Shown here piece by piece: positions 40,405 to 50,037 of a DNA stretch of 64,000 nt. Position 1 is the first letter of the stretch. Each line of letters begins with the position of its first letter. The notes below the pieces were generated by a model that had not been told where the DNA came from, ran no database searches, and was given only the letters and a program-made list of their open reading frames with translations. This stretch comes from Thiodiazotropha sp040791665 (GTDB lineage Bacteria; Pseudomonadota; Gammaproteobacteria; Chromatiales; Chromatiaceae): NCBI GenBank assembly GCA_040791665.1, contig JBFNNX010000022.1:236139-300138 (forward strand), in the 5' to 3' direction. A program made the position numbers and the translations under genes.

Positions 40405-42336
40405 TCAGGCGTCTACAGATTTCTTGCCTATCCAGTTTTCCAATGCCGACGCAACTTCCCTGATTTTGTAGGGCTTGCCGATGAAGTCGTCCATGCCCGA
40501 AGCTTTGCAGCGGTCCACATTGTCCTCCGATACATAGGCAGTACAGGCGATGATAGGCAGATGGGATGTCGACATGCGCGACTTTTCCTGTTGCCGGATG
40601 CGGATTGCAGTCTGATAGCCGTCTAAAACAGGCATCTCACAGTCGAGCAGCAACAGGTCGAATGTCTCGGATTGCAAAAGGTCGAGGGTCTCCATGCCGT
40701 TTTCAGCGATCCGGTATTGGCAACCGAGACTGTCGAGCATACTTGTCGCCAGTTCTATATTGATCGGGTTATCTTCGGCTAACAGGATTTTCCCTCCCAA
40801 TTGCGGCAGTTCGCCTTTAGCCGTCTCATCAACCTGTTGAGTCAACGGTACTGCCTCATCTTCAGCGGTTTGGAAGGGGAGTTCGAACCAGAACAGGGTA
40901 CCGCCGTGATTTCCTTGCATTACACCTATTACGCCCCCCATAAGCGTGATCAGTTCCTTGCAGATCGTCAGTCCCAGGCCGTATCCGCTGTTATTGAGGT
41001 CGAATTCATTCGATGCCTGGGAAAAATAGTCGAAGATGATACTGTCCTCGCCCTCGGGAATGCCCCGTCCGGTATCTTCGATCTCGAACCGAATGAGATA
41101 CCCCCCCTCTTCGAGTTCATGTTGCGCTTGCGCACCGAATCTGACGCTGCCGGCATCGGTGAACTTGATTGCGTTACCGATAAGGTTGATCAATATCTGC
41201 CGCAGGCGGGTGCTGTCGCCAATGATCTCCGAAGGGATCTGTTGATCCAGATGGTGCTCGATGCGCAATCCCTTCTGCTCGCCCTGGGAAAGAAATAGCT
41301 GATGTATCTCCTGCAGTAACCCGGCCAGATCGAATTTGACTTCGTGTAGCCGCATCTTTCCCGCTTCGATGCGGGACATATCGAGTAGATCGTTGATCAG
41401 TTCCAGCAGGGAATTCCCCGAACTCTGTATAATCTCCGCATAGCGTTTTTGGGTCGGCTTCAATTCACTGTTCAGCAACAGTTCAGTCATGCCCAGGACA
41501 CCGTTCATCGGCGTTCGGATTTCATGAGACATCTTGGCGAGAAATTGTGATTTTGCGCGATTGGCCGATTCGGCTGTCTCCTTGGCCAGCGTTAGTTCAC
41601 GGGTCTTCTCCTCCACCAGCTCTTGCAGATGATAGCGATGTCTCTCCAGTTCATGCTGGATGCTCGAGCGTTCACTGATCTCTTGTCTGAGGCCCTGGTT
41701 GAGTCGTGTCATCTCCGCTGAGGCCTTTCTCAACTGTTCAATCAGATCGATATTTTCAAACCTCAGCTCCAGGCTCTCCACGAGTGATCGATGGGTATAC
41801 CGAGCGATCATCATCATCATCAGGGTGTAGGCCAGCACGCCGAGCAGCAAGCCTTCCGGCAGATCCAGGTCGATAAAGAGATAACGCAAAGCGAGAGCGA
41901 TCGGCGCTGGAAGACTGTAAGCGTAGACAGCCGCCATGAAAATGGCCAACACACCGCTGCCGGCGGCGATCACGCCGGCGCTGACGACCAGGACAAAGGC
42001 TTGCAGTGCGAGATCCTGAGGATAGAGCGGCAGCATTAACATCGCCCATCCGATGCCGGTTGTTCCCGTCGCCAGGGTGTAGAGATGCATCCAACGGGGG
42101 TGATCCTGGGCAAACCATTTCCGGCGGTTTCGTATTACGATCAGCAACAGGCGTATCAGAGCGGTTGCAACCATGTAGCTGAACCAGATGGCAACCGCTG
42201 CAGGATCGGTCTCCCAGAGCACCACCGTCACCACAACCGCAATCACGACCACAGTCAGATTGGCTGGTATCCCGCTTCTGAACAACAGGTCGAGCTGGTT
42301 GGAAAAGATCGCTTTTTGTCTGTTATTGTTGATCAT
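40405..42336 (-). CDS. Membrane-bound hybrid histidine kinase (6-TM, HisKA, HATPase, REC)
   Basis: 643 residues. The N-terminal ~185 residues form about six membrane helices with almost no periplasmic loops, suggesting sensing within the membrane. A coiled coil (about 190-255) leads to HisKA with phospho-accepting His270 (MSHEIRTP), HATPase (IGNAIKFT, DTGRGIP, GYGLGLTI) and a complete receiver (ILLAEDN, LLLLDCEMPVLDG). No HPt domain, so a phosphotransfer partner is needed; the neighbouring kinase gene has one. ATG at 42336 is preferred; an in-frame TTG at 42378 would overlap the upstream gene and lacks a binding site. Last gene of the four-gene unit starting at 47839. Confidence 0.88.
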   Translation of the reverse strand: MINNNRQKAIFSNQLDLLFRSGIPANLTVVVIAVVVTVVLWETDPAAVAIWFSYMVATALIRLLLIVIRNRRKWFAQDHPRWMHLYTLATGTTGIGWAMLMLPLYPQDLALQAFVLVVSAGVIAAGSGVLAIFMAAVYAYSLPAPIALALRYLFIDLDLPEGLLLGVLAYTLMMMMIARYTHRSLVESLELRFENIDLIEQLRKASAEMTRLNQGLRQEISERSSIQHELERHRYHLQELVEEKTRELTLAKETAESANRAKSQFLAKMSHEIRTPMNGVLGMTELLLNSELKPTQKRYAEIIQSSGNSLLELINDLLDMSRIEAGKMRLHEVKFDLAGLLQEIHQLFLSQGEQKGLRIEHHLDQQIPSEIIGDSTRLRQILINLIGNAIKFTDAGSVRFGAQAQHELEEGGYLIRFEIEDTGRGIPEGEDSIIFDYFSQASNEFDLNNSGYGLGLTICKELITLMGGVIGVMQGNHGGTLFWFELPFQTAEDEAVPLTQQVDETAKGELPQLGGKILLAEDNPINIELATSMLDSLGCQYRIAENGMETLDLLQSETFDLLLLDCEMPVLDGYQTAIRIRQQEKSRMSTSHLPIIACTAYVSEDNVDRCKASGMDDFIGKPYKIREVASALENWIGKKSVDA

Positions 42337-42364
42337 TGTAACGGGTATGCTGGCAAACCATCGT

Positions 42365-43465
42365 TTACTCTTCTTCAAGGGTTTTTAGCTCTTCCTCGTG
42401 ATCCGCGTATTTCAGCGCGATCTTCAGGAACTGATCCGAACAGGCCGTAAAGGCATCCACCACGTCCGGGTCAAACTGCGTACCTCTACCCTGCAGGATG
42501 ATGCCCACCGCTTTGGAATGGGGAAAAGGCGGTTTGTAGACCCGTTTGCTGATCAAGGCGTCATAGACATCGGCAATCGCCATCAGACGACCGCAGATCG
42601 GTATGGCATCGCCCTCGATGCCGTGCGGGTATCCCTTGCCGTCCCATCGCTCATGGTGAAACTCGGCGATCTCCCGGGCGAGACTGAGGAATGAGTTGCT
42701 ACCCAGCTTCTCTTCGGCGGCCAATAAGGTGTTGCGCCCGAACAGAGTATGCTGTTTCATCTGCGTAAACTCTTGATCTGTGAGTTTGTCGGGTTTGCAC
42801 AGGATATTGTCGCTGATACCGACCTTGCCGATATCGTGAAGCGGCGCAGAGAGATAGAGCAACCGGATTGTCTCGTCATCCAGATAACCCCTGAAGCGGT
42901 CATTCCCTTTGAGCGCCTCCGCCAGCACTTTCATATAGTTCTGCGTACGTTTGATGTGGCCACCGGTTTCCGGATCCCGGTACTCCGCCAAAGCGCCCAT
43001 GGCCTCTATCGTCGCCTCCTGGGTCAGCATAAGTTCCCTGGTGCGCTCCTCCACCAGCTCTTCCAGATTATCCCTGTGGCGTTTCAATTCAAGCTGGTTA
43101 TGCACACGTGCCAGGACAAGCGCCGGTTTGAAGGGTTTGGTGATATAGTCGACGGCGCCCAGGGCCAACCCCTTCTCCTCATCGCCCTCATCCGCGAGCG
43201 CGGTGATGAAGATAACGGGGATCTGCTCGGTCAGCGGGTCCGACATTAACTGTCTGCAGGTCTCGTAGCCATCCATCTCCGGCATCATGATATCGAGCAG
43301 AATCAAATCGGGCATGGGGGATTCCCTGGCGATGCTCAGCGCCCTGACACCGTTCTTCGCTGCCCGTACTCGGTATTTGGAGCGTAGTGTACTGCTGAGC
43401 ACCTCGATATTCCCAGGGGTGTCGTCAACGATGAGTATCGTCGCTTTGTCGTTATACCGCCTCAT
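42365..43465 (-). CDS. Response regulator with HD-GYP cyclic-di-GMP phosphodiesterase domain
   Basis: 366 residues. The receiver domain comes first (ILIVDDTPGN, with phospho-Asp in LILLDIMMPEMDG), then a short coiled coil and the HD-GYP domain. Key sites of the latter are present: HDIGKVGISD, HHERWDGKGYP and GRLMAIADVYDALISKR. It should degrade cyclic-di-GMP when phosphorylated, most likely by one of the two hybrid kinases on either side. The ATG at 43463-43465 lies 14 bp inside the upstream kinase gene; ATG 43474 is an alternative. The overlap argues for coupled translation with that kinase. Confidence 0.9.
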   Translation of the reverse strand: MRRYNDKATILIVDDTPGNIEVLSSTLRSKYRVRAAKNGVRALSIARESPMPDLILLDIMMPEMDGYETCRQLMSDPLTEQIPVIFITALADEGDEEKGLALGAVDYITKPFKPALVLARVHNQLELKRHRDNLEELVEERTRELMLTQEATIEAMGALAEYRDPETGGHIKRTQNYMKVLAEALKGNDRFRGYLDDETIRLLYLSAPLHDIGKVGISDNILCKPDKLTDQEFTQMKQHTLFGRNTLLAAEEKLGSNSFLSLAREIAEFHHERWDGKGYPHGIEGDAIPICGRLMAIADVYDALISKRVYKPPFPHSKAVGIILQGRGTQFDPDVVDAFTACSDQFLKIALKYADHEEELKTLEEE

Positions 43466-46400
43466 TGCTTCCATCCTCGACATTCTGCATCTCCTGACTG
43501 ACATCCAAGGCGAAAGTCAGATCTTTCAGCTCTTTGAGCGCCAGTTGAAAGTCGTAATCATCCACCGCCATATGCAGTCCCATCCAGGCATCCTTCAGTG
43601 ACGAATCACGCAACTGTTTGCTCAATTCATCCATGATATCCACCACAGCGGTATCGTCATTTTCCAGTAACTGTTTCAGCTCATCCAATAACGGCATCAA
43701 CAGGTGTATATCCGGTATACCGGCCTCATCGGAAACGGAGGACCCGTTTTCGATACCGTGCAGCATAGCCAACACTTCACTCAGTGGCAGTTCAAGCTGG
43801 CGTCTCAGGGCCTGCAGATCTTCGGCCGTGTCACCGTTGCGGCAGGCTGTCTCCAGCTTCAGTGCAGCCCGCTGCAGTGTGGTGGCTCCAATACTGCCCG
43901 CTGAACTCTTCAGTGAGTGCGCATGACGTGTGGCGCTACTCCTGTCATCCTGTTCCACTGCTGATTGGAAACGTTGCAGGAAATCGTGTTCGGTGGAGAG
44001 GAAGCGCTTGAGGATGCGTTGATAAAGTGCCCTGTTGCCGTTGCAAACGGCCAGACCGGCATGTTCGTCAATGACAGGGTCTGTTTCATCTGCAGCTCCT
44101 TTCTGTTGAGCTTGCACGTCTCTCCGGGCGGTATCCGGGATATATTTTATCAGTACCGCGTAGAGTTCATCCACATTGATCGGTTTCGCGATATGATCGT
44201 TCATTCCCGCATTCAGGGATTTTTCCCGATCGCTCGACAGGGCGTTGGCGGTCATGGCGATAATCGGCAACCGTTCCTTTTCGAAACCCTCCTGAGCGCG
44301 GATCAGCCGGGTTGCGGTATATCCGTCCATGACCGGCATCTGCACATCCATCAAAACGGCATCCACACTATCCGATTCCAGCAGTTTCACCGCCTCGGCG
44401 CCGTTCTTTGCAATTTGCACCTGGATACCGATGTTCCTTAACAGCTCCCAAGCCACCTCCCGATTGAGCGGATTGTCCTCCACCAGCAGGATCTTTACGC
44501 CACGCAGGCGATTAAGACGAGCCTGAACCAAGGTGGAGCGTTTTTGATCTTGTTGTTTTGGGGCGAGCTTGGCGGTTTGCAGGTGGCTGAGGCCGTCAAG
44601 CAGGGTGGAGGGGCTAAGCGGTTTTGCCAGTATTCGGTCGGGCTGGACTGATTGACATTGACTCAGAAGCTCTTCGGTGCCGTAGGCGGTGAGCATGATT
44701 ACTTTGGGTCGATGAGAGAGGGCTTTCTCCTGATGAATGGCCTCCAGCACCTCCACGCCATTCATGCCCGGCATTTTCCAGTCGAGCAGCACCAGGCCGA
44801 ACGGCTTGCCTTGCGCTTGCGCCTTCAGCAGCTCGATGAGTGCCGCGCCACCGCTGGCGCAGGTCTTCGTGGTAAAGCCAAGGGATTCGAGTATCTCCTG
44901 CTGGATATGGCATGCGCTGTCGTTGTCATCCACGATCAATGCAGGCTTGTTGACCAAAACACTTGGTTCTGCTGTTGGCCGGGCTTCAGGTGATGCCTGT
45001 TTCGTCAGGGTCAGAACAAAGAAGAAACGGCTCCCTTCTCCAGGTCTGCTTTCAACCTGGATTTCACCACCCATGGCGTGCACGAAGCGCTGTGATATGG
45101 CCAGACCCAAGCCGCTCCCCCCATAGCGGCGGGTAGTGGAACCGTCCGCCTGGGTAAAGGCCTGGAACAGATGTTTCAAATAATCTTGTTCGATACCGAT
45201 GCCGGTATCGCAGACGGAGAAATTGAGCTGTACCTGATCGTCATGCTGCTCCAGCAGCCTCACTTTCACGACCACTTCACCCTGTTGGGTGAACTTGATT
45301 GCATTACTGCTAAGGTTAACGAGTATTTGTTGCAGTTTTACCGGATCACCCAAAAGGTATTGCGGGATCTGTTGGTCGATATCGTAGATGAACTCCAACT
45401 GTTTTTCCGCCGCCTTCTGACCTACCAGGTTGCTCAGATTGTCGAAAATGCCATCCAGAGAGAACGTTGTTTGCTCCAGTTCGACACCACCCGCCTCGAT
45501 CCTGGAGAAGTCGAGAATATCGTTAATGATATTCAACAAGGTCTGGGATGACTGGCGTACTTTCTCCATGTAGCGCCGTTGTTTTGGTTCCATATTGTCG
45601 GCGAGCAGTGCAAGGTGAGTCATGCCGATGATTGAATTCATCGGCGTACGGATCTCATGGCTCATGGTAGCCAGGAACTCGGATTTCGCCCTGCTGGCCT
45701 GTTCGGCGATTTGTGCCGCTGCGATATATTTCTGGGAGCGCTCTTCGATCGTTTTTTCCAGGTTTCTGTTCAGTTTCGCCAGTTTTTTGTTTGACCTGTC
45801 GATCTGTCGCATGTGTTCTTCAATCTCGGCCGATCGCTGTAACAGCTTCTCCGCCATATCGTTGATGCCGCTGACAAGGGGTTTGAATTCACGTTGATTG
45901 ATATCGGGTATGCGATACTCGAGATTGCCGTTTGAGAAGGCCGTTATACCCTGCTTTATCTGGCTGACCGGTTTCGAGATCGCTCTTGAGACCCCAATCT
46001 GCGTGGCGAGCGTAATCAACACACCGATGATGCTGATCACAATAAAAAAACGCCTCTTTTCCAGAATCTCCTCTTCGGCCAGTTGTTGCTGTTGATGAAA
46101 ATGGTTGCTGATCAGGGTGTTTACAGATTCCAGGTCTTCCAGCAGGTGGGATTGGACCGGTCTTAATTGCTCGAGAATGCTCAACATGTAGGATGCCGAT
46201 GGGTCCTGCATCTCATGCTCTCCTTGATACTGGTGGATCGCCGCTCGATACCATCTCAAATTGAGGGAGACGTTTTTCAGTGCCGAGTTGAGTTGATCAT
46301 ACGCCTGATTATCTGCAGGCAAAATATATACGGGGAGCGCGGAGAACTGTTTGACCAGGGACTTAAGGTCGGTTTGAGCCTGGTTCAGAGGTAATGCGAT

Positions 46401-46973
46401 CTCTTCAAAGCGAATCGTTGTAGCCTCTCGTTCACTGATTAATTCCGATTCCAATTCGATCAACAGTCGGTTCAGAATCGAGAGTGGCTGAAAGCGAGAT
46501 TTATTCGCATGGGAATCCAACGGGAGTGTCTGCAAGGCGGATCTGAAACTGTCGATATATTGGGTTTTTTGATGAAATAATTCATCGGTGCGATCACTAT
46601 CGGCTGAATTTTCCCTAACTTTCGTGATGGCATCGCTCAAATGTCGATAGGCTTCATCCACCACCGGGCGATGTTGCTCATCAATATTAGATAAGATGCG
46701 CCCGATGTGATCGATGATTTCTCCGCTGTTGACAGCACGATCCCCCGATTGTTGGGTGTAGAGTTGAAAATCCCGTTTACTGCGTGAGATTGTGTTGATT
46801 ATACGTGTGATATGCTGCAGGGACGTACTGCGCATTTCGCTCAAGACCTGGCTTTTAAGGTGAAGTTCGTTGATCAGACCTTGACCCAGCAGGATCACGA
46901 TAATCAGAATGCTCAATAGACTCACGGCGCTGACGCGAAACAATGTCTTGATGCTGGGGGTGAATAACAACAT
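43452..46973 (-). CDS. Large hybrid histidine kinase (HAMP-HisKA-HATPase-REC-REC-HPt)
   Basis: 1173 residues. Membrane helices at about 12-33 and 307-327 enclose a ~270-residue helical periplasmic domain without a recognised name. HAMP (about 328-385) and a coiled coil follow, then HisKA with His438 (MSHEIRTP), HATPase (SSNAIKFT, DTGIGIE, GSGLGLAI), and two complete receivers (LIVDDND/LLDWKMPGMNG; LLVEDNP/LMDVQMPVMDG). An HPt domain has its histidine in HAHSLKSSAGSIG. A further ~100-residue helical tail after the HPt resembles another HPt without histidine. The ATG at 46973 is 2 bp past the stop of the periplasmic EB_dh-like gene, so that protein may be its ligand-binding partner. Confidence 0.92.
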   Translation of the reverse strand: MLLFTPSIKTLFRVSAVSLLSILIIVILLGQGLINELHLKSQVLSEMRSTSLQHITRIINTISRSKRDFQLYTQQSGDRAVNSGEIIDHIGRILSNIDEQHRPVVDEAYRHLSDAITKVRENSADSDRTDELFHQKTQYIDSFRSALQTLPLDSHANKSRFQPLSILNRLLIELESELISEREATTIRFEEIALPLNQAQTDLKSLVKQFSALPVYILPADNQAYDQLNSALKNVSLNLRWYRAAIHQYQGEHEMQDPSASYMLSILEQLRPVQSHLLEDLESVNTLISNHFHQQQQLAEEEILEKRRFFIVISIIGVLITLATQIGVSRAISKPVSQIKQGITAFSNGNLEYRIPDINQREFKPLVSGINDMAEKLLQRSAEIEEHMRQIDRSNKKLAKLNRNLEKTIEERSQKYIAAAQIAEQASRAKSEFLATMSHEIRTPMNSIIGMTHLALLADNMEPKQRRYMEKVRQSSQTLLNIINDILDFSRIEAGGVELEQTTFSLDGIFDNLSNLVGQKAAEKQLEFIYDIDQQIPQYLLGDPVKLQQILVNLSSNAIKFTQQGEVVVKVRLLEQHDDQVQLNFSVCDTGIGIEQDYLKHLFQAFTQADGSTTRRYGGSGLGLAISQRFVHAMGGEIQVESRPGEGSRFFFVLTLTKQASPEARPTAEPSVLVNKPALIVDDNDSACHIQQEILESLGFTTKTCASGGAALIELLKAQAQGKPFGLVLLDWKMPGMNGVEVLEAIHQEKALSHRPKVIMLTAYGTEELLSQCQSVQPDRILAKPLSPSTLLDGLSHLQTAKLAPKQQDQKRSTLVQARLNRLRGVKILLVEDNPLNREVAWELLRNIGIQVQIAKNGAEAVKLLESDSVDAVLMDVQMPVMDGYTATRLIRAQEGFEKERLPIIAMTANALSSDREKSLNAGMNDHIAKPINVDELYAVLIKYIPDTARRDVQAQQKGAADETDPVIDEHAGLAVCNGNRALYQRILKRFLSTEHDFLQRFQSAVEQDDRSSATRHAHSLKSSAGSIGATTLQRAALKLETACRNGDTAEDLQALRRQLELPLSEVLAMLHGIENGSSVSDEAGIPDIHLLMPLLDELKQLLENDDTAVVDIMDELSKQLRDSSLKDAWMGLHMAVDDYDFQLALKELKDLTFALDVSQEMQNVEDGSNEAV

Positions 46974-46975
46974 CT

Positions 46976-47839
46976 TCAGTCGGCAAACCGTAGCAATAGG
47001 GGTTCCCCAACCTCTCCGCTGCCGAAGAGCGGTATTTCGAGCGAGGGATTGGGATCGCGGCCGGCAATCTCGTAGCGGGAGACACCGAATCGGTAATCCT
47101 CCCCCGGACGAAAAGCGATATCATCGCTGTTGCCGGTATTCAGTTTACGAGCGAATTCGATCCGCCAGACACCTGCCTGCCATTGCCCTTTTGCGCGGAT
47201 GTCGGCTCGGCTTCCACGAGGTTGGCTGATCTCAAAGGCGTCGATGATATCCCCTGCATAGTCCACAGGCATTTTATTGCGGTAGGCTGATTCACCGCTG
47301 TCTCCACGCCTTATCAGGTAAAATCTCGAACCTTTTTTTGAGATTATCGGTAGAGATTTTATCGTTTTATTCTCTGAATAGAGCTGAAATTTATCGTCGG
47401 CAAAGCCGACAGGGTCTGTCCGCACCGATTTCCAGTACCATATATCGGCCTTGTAGGGTGATGCCGCTGTCAAAGTTAAATCGCTCTTCCTGGGGGAGAT
47501 CGCCCATTTTAGGACGATGGTATCTTCCCGTTCCGGCCCCTTGCCGTAGAGTTCCGTCTGAGGATTCCAGTGTAGAGATTTATGCTGCCGGTTCTCAGTG
47601 GCATCGGGAAAAACGGCCAGCAGATAGATATTTTCCGTATCGTGGCAGGCGTGTAACTCGATATCGATACCGGCGATTGCGTCCCGGGTCTTGATGGGGG
47701 TTGTTTCCGACCATGCAGGGTCATCGGCCTCGCCATCGATAGCGGGGGGGGTTGCTGTTGGTATGCTCAGCAGAGTCTGCTCGGCAGTCGATGGTTCGGC
47801 AAGCAGCAGCAAGATTAATCCGATTCTCAGTGCATGCAT
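46976..47839 (-). CDS. Periplasmic ethylbenzene-dehydrogenase-type (EB_dh/CBM9-like) protein
   Basis: 287 residues with a signal peptide (cleaved near PSTAEQ, residue 20). The mature part has the beta-sandwich pattern of the ethylbenzene-dehydrogenase gamma-subunit/CBM9-like family: PAIDGEADDPAW at the start, YLLAVFPDATEN, WQAGVWRIEFARKL near the end. Family members bind haem or sugar-like ligands. There are no molybdoenzyme genes here, so a respiratory role is unlikely; instead the gene is fused by a 2-bp gap to a large hybrid kinase with a periplasmic domain. A ligand-sensing or haem-sensing role for that kinase is the best guess. Start at ATG 47839. Confidence 0.78.
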   Translation of the reverse strand: MHALRIGLILLLLAEPSTAEQTLLSIPTATPPAIDGEADDPAWSETTPIKTRDAIAGIDIELHACHDTENIYLLAVFPDATENRQHKSLHWNPQTELYGKGPEREDTIVLKWAISPRKSDLTLTAASPYKADIWYWKSVRTDPVGFADDKFQLYSENKTIKSLPIISKKGSRFYLIRRGDSGESAYRNKMPVDYAGDIIDAFEISQPRGSRADIRAKGQWQAGVWRIEFARKLNTGNSDDIAFRPGEDYRFGVSRYEIAGRDPNPSLEIPLFGSGEVGEPLLLRFAD

Positions 47840-48288
47840 GGAGGTCGTTCTTCTGCTTTATCTTCTATCTATTACGACGAGTAGCGGCAGAGCGTGTCAT
47901 CTCTTTAGTCGATATGTGAATAAAACGGTATCTATGGTGCGTGAACTGGCTTAGAAATCGGGAAAATTGTGAGTTTTCTTCCTGCATCGTGTAGGAAATT
48001 CCTTCAGTTACACTTTTGCCGTCGAAAAAAAGCAGTTCAACTTGTGTTAAAGGCGTCTACCTCTACCTGTTGCCCTCCGCCGCGAAAGGATAGAGCGGCC
48101 GTCCCTGCTTATAGGCCGTAATAGCTTTAAATCCAACGCTTTTTCTTGTCTATCGGCATTGCTTGCGAATAAATCGACTATTTCCACTTAAGTGAATTTT
48201 CAGTGGGCCGACAAGGGTATTGGGGTTATGTCGACATTCTGCGGAAGTGTCATGTAACCAGTTTGATCAGGCAGCGATACAAGGTTGA
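47840..48288. other. 449-bp divergent regulatory region
   Basis: Separates the kinase block from the ODP operon. It holds a perfect 10-bp palindrome CACTTAAGTG (48185-48194), 95 bp before the ODP start, which could be an operator. A foldable stretch at 48061-48120 has CTCTA...TAGAG and CGGCC...GGCCG stems. The latter does not match a known cyclic-di-GMP riboswitch core. No gene is seen. Confidence 0.45.
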
Positions 48289-49080
48289 ATGATGAAAGGG
48301 AATCTAATTGCCGAATACCGGGATATCGATCCGGATACCGAGAATCCCGTACTTCTCTATTGCGATGAATTACATGAAATTTACTGGTTGGGGATTCCTG
48401 AGCACACTGCGTTTCGAAGCAATATCTATCTGATAAAGTCCGGCGAGGAAGCGTTAATCGTTGATCCGGGGCATCAGGCATACTTTGAGAAGACCAGGGA
48501 TCGAGTAGCCCAAGTAATGGATCCTGAAATGATCAGTGGCCTCATTATCTGTCACCAGGATCCCGATGTGGCGGCATCGATGCCGCAGTGGCTGGAAGTA
48601 AACCCGAAGATGGCGATTTTCACTACACCGAGAACGCAAGTCCTTTTGCCCTACTACGGAGTCGGCGAATATCGTTGGCACGACGTCGTTGAAGAACCTA
48701 TATACACCTTCAAAAGTGGCAAGAGGATCCATTTTACCGAGGCGCCCTATCTACACTTTGCCGGTGCATTCACCAGCTTCGATGAATCGAGTGGTTTCTT
48801 GTTATCCGGTGATATATGGGCGGCGATTCAGCTTGAATGGCGGTTGATTGTTGACGATTTTGAGGCACATGAGTCGGTCCTGGATCTGTTTCATGTGGAT
48901 TATATGGCTTCGAATATCGCATGCCGCGGCTACATTGAAAAGATCCGTCAGTATCGGATCAACGCCATATTGCCGCAACACGGTTCGATTATTGATTCGA
49001 ATAATGTTGACCATGCCTTGCACTATCTTGAGTCTCTGGTGTGCGGCACTGATATTATTTATCCGTATTTGACAACATAA
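48289..49080 (+). CDS. ODP-type di-iron metallo-beta-lactamase-fold protein
   Basis: 263 residues. The fold resembles the diiron domain of flavodiiron proteins (ODP family): SNIYLIKSGEEALIVDPGH at the start, the metal motif HQDPD at residues 89-93, then a His in LHFAGAF, an Asp in LLSGD and a His in LPQHGS near the C-terminus. There is no flavodoxin domain, so it should bind oxygen or NO at a di-iron site but lack its own electron donor. ODP proteins of this size are coupled to chemotaxis or kinase genes as oxygen sensors; here a histidine kinase starts at the very next base after the stop. Cytoplasmic. Start ATG 48289. Confidence 0.82.
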   Translation: MMKGNLIAEYRDIDPDTENPVLLYCDELHEIYWLGIPEHTAFRSNIYLIKSGEEALIVDPGHQAYFEKTRDRVAQVMDPEMISGLIICHQDPDVAASMPQWLEVNPKMAIFTTPRTQVLLPYYGVGEYRWHDVVEEPIYTFKSGKRIHFTEAPYLHFAGAFTSFDESSGFLLSGDIWAAIQLEWRLIVDDFEAHESVLDLFHVDYMASNIACRGYIEKIRQYRINAILPQHGSIIDSNNVDHALHYLESLVCGTDIIYPYLTT

Positions 49081-50031
49081 ATGGTCAGCGACACCGATAA
49101 CAGAATCGAGGCGCTTGAACAGCAGCTCAAGTTGTTTAAGGAATCGTCACGGCAAAGCGATCTTGTGCGCAAACGTTACCAGGATGCGCTCTCGATCCTT
49201 AAGCAGAAGGATTTAGAGTTAAAGCAGAGTAAACAATTGATCGAGAAGGATCTTGAAATGTTGAAGGCAATGCAGCAGCAGTTGGTTGAAAAGGAGAAAT
49301 TAGCGGCATTGGGGTCGCTCGTGGCCGGTGTGGCTCATGAGGTGAACACACCGATCGGTGTCGCTATGACTTCGATTTCCGCATGCAGTGAAGAGATCAG
49401 GCAGTTGAAAAAGTTGTATGAGGATGAGGAGCTCTCCGAGAACGATATGGATGCATTCTTTGAGACTGTTTACGAGTCGATGCATCTGGCTAAGTCAGGC
49501 CTCGATCAGGCAGCACGATTGATCAGCAGTTTCAAGATGATATCGGTTGATCAGAATATCGACGATATACGGCAGTTTGATGTGTGCGAATACGTGCGAG
49601 ACATAATCCGCACCTTTAAGAATCAATTAAAGAAAACCAAGATACAAGTGGATCTCGATTGCCCGCAACAACTGATAGTAAAGACGTATCCTGGGTCACT
49701 GTCACAAATTTTGAACAACCTGCTTTCTAATGTAATTAATCATGCTTATGAGCCTCAAGAACCAGGAATTATACATATCCAAATCGAACAAAAAGGCAAT
49801 CGCTTATTCCTGTTGTTTGAGGATTACGGCAAGGGGATGGATGAGGCACTGAGAGATAGGATTTTTCAACCATTTACAACTACGGCACGAAATAAGGGTG
49901 GCAGCGGTCTTGGACTCAATATTGTTTACAATTTAGTTGTGCAGCGTTTTGGCGGCGAGATTGAGGTTCAGAGCAAACTGGGAGAAGGTAGTCGCTTTAA
50001 TATTTCGTTGTTGGTAGAAACGTTGGAATAG
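49081..50031 (+). CDS. Soluble histidine kinase
   Basis: 316 residues without membrane segment or signal peptide. A coiled coil (about 1-75) leads to HisKA with phospho-accepting His86 (VAGVAHEVNTP) and a HATPase domain with LLSNVINHAY, DYGKGMDE and GGSGLGLNI. There is no sensory domain of its own, so the input must come from another protein, most likely the ODP protein whose gene abuts it (0 bp) or the membrane dCache-PAS protein downstream. The HEVNTP box places it with the kinases that pair with REC-HD-GYP regulators. Six bases separate it from that regulator gene. Confidence 0.9.
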   Translation: MVSDTDNRIEALEQQLKLFKESSRQSDLVRKRYQDALSILKQKDLELKQSKQLIEKDLEMLKAMQQQLVEKEKLAALGSLVAGVAHEVNTPIGVAMTSISACSEEIRQLKKLYEDEELSENDMDAFFETVYESMHLAKSGLDQAARLISSFKMISVDQNIDDIRQFDVCEYVRDIIRTFKNQLKKTKIQVDLDCPQQLIVKTYPGSLSQILNNLLSNVINHAYEPQEPGIIHIQIEQKGNRLFLLFEDYGKGMDEALRDRIFQPFTTTARNKGGSGLGLNIVYNLVVQRFGGEIEVQSKLGEGSRFNISLLVETLE

Positions 50032-50037
50032 TAAGCG

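Noticed and set aside
48061..48130. Cyclic-di-GMP riboswitch upstream of the ODP operon
   Set aside because: The conserved GEMM core elements are not present; only simple stems can be drawn.
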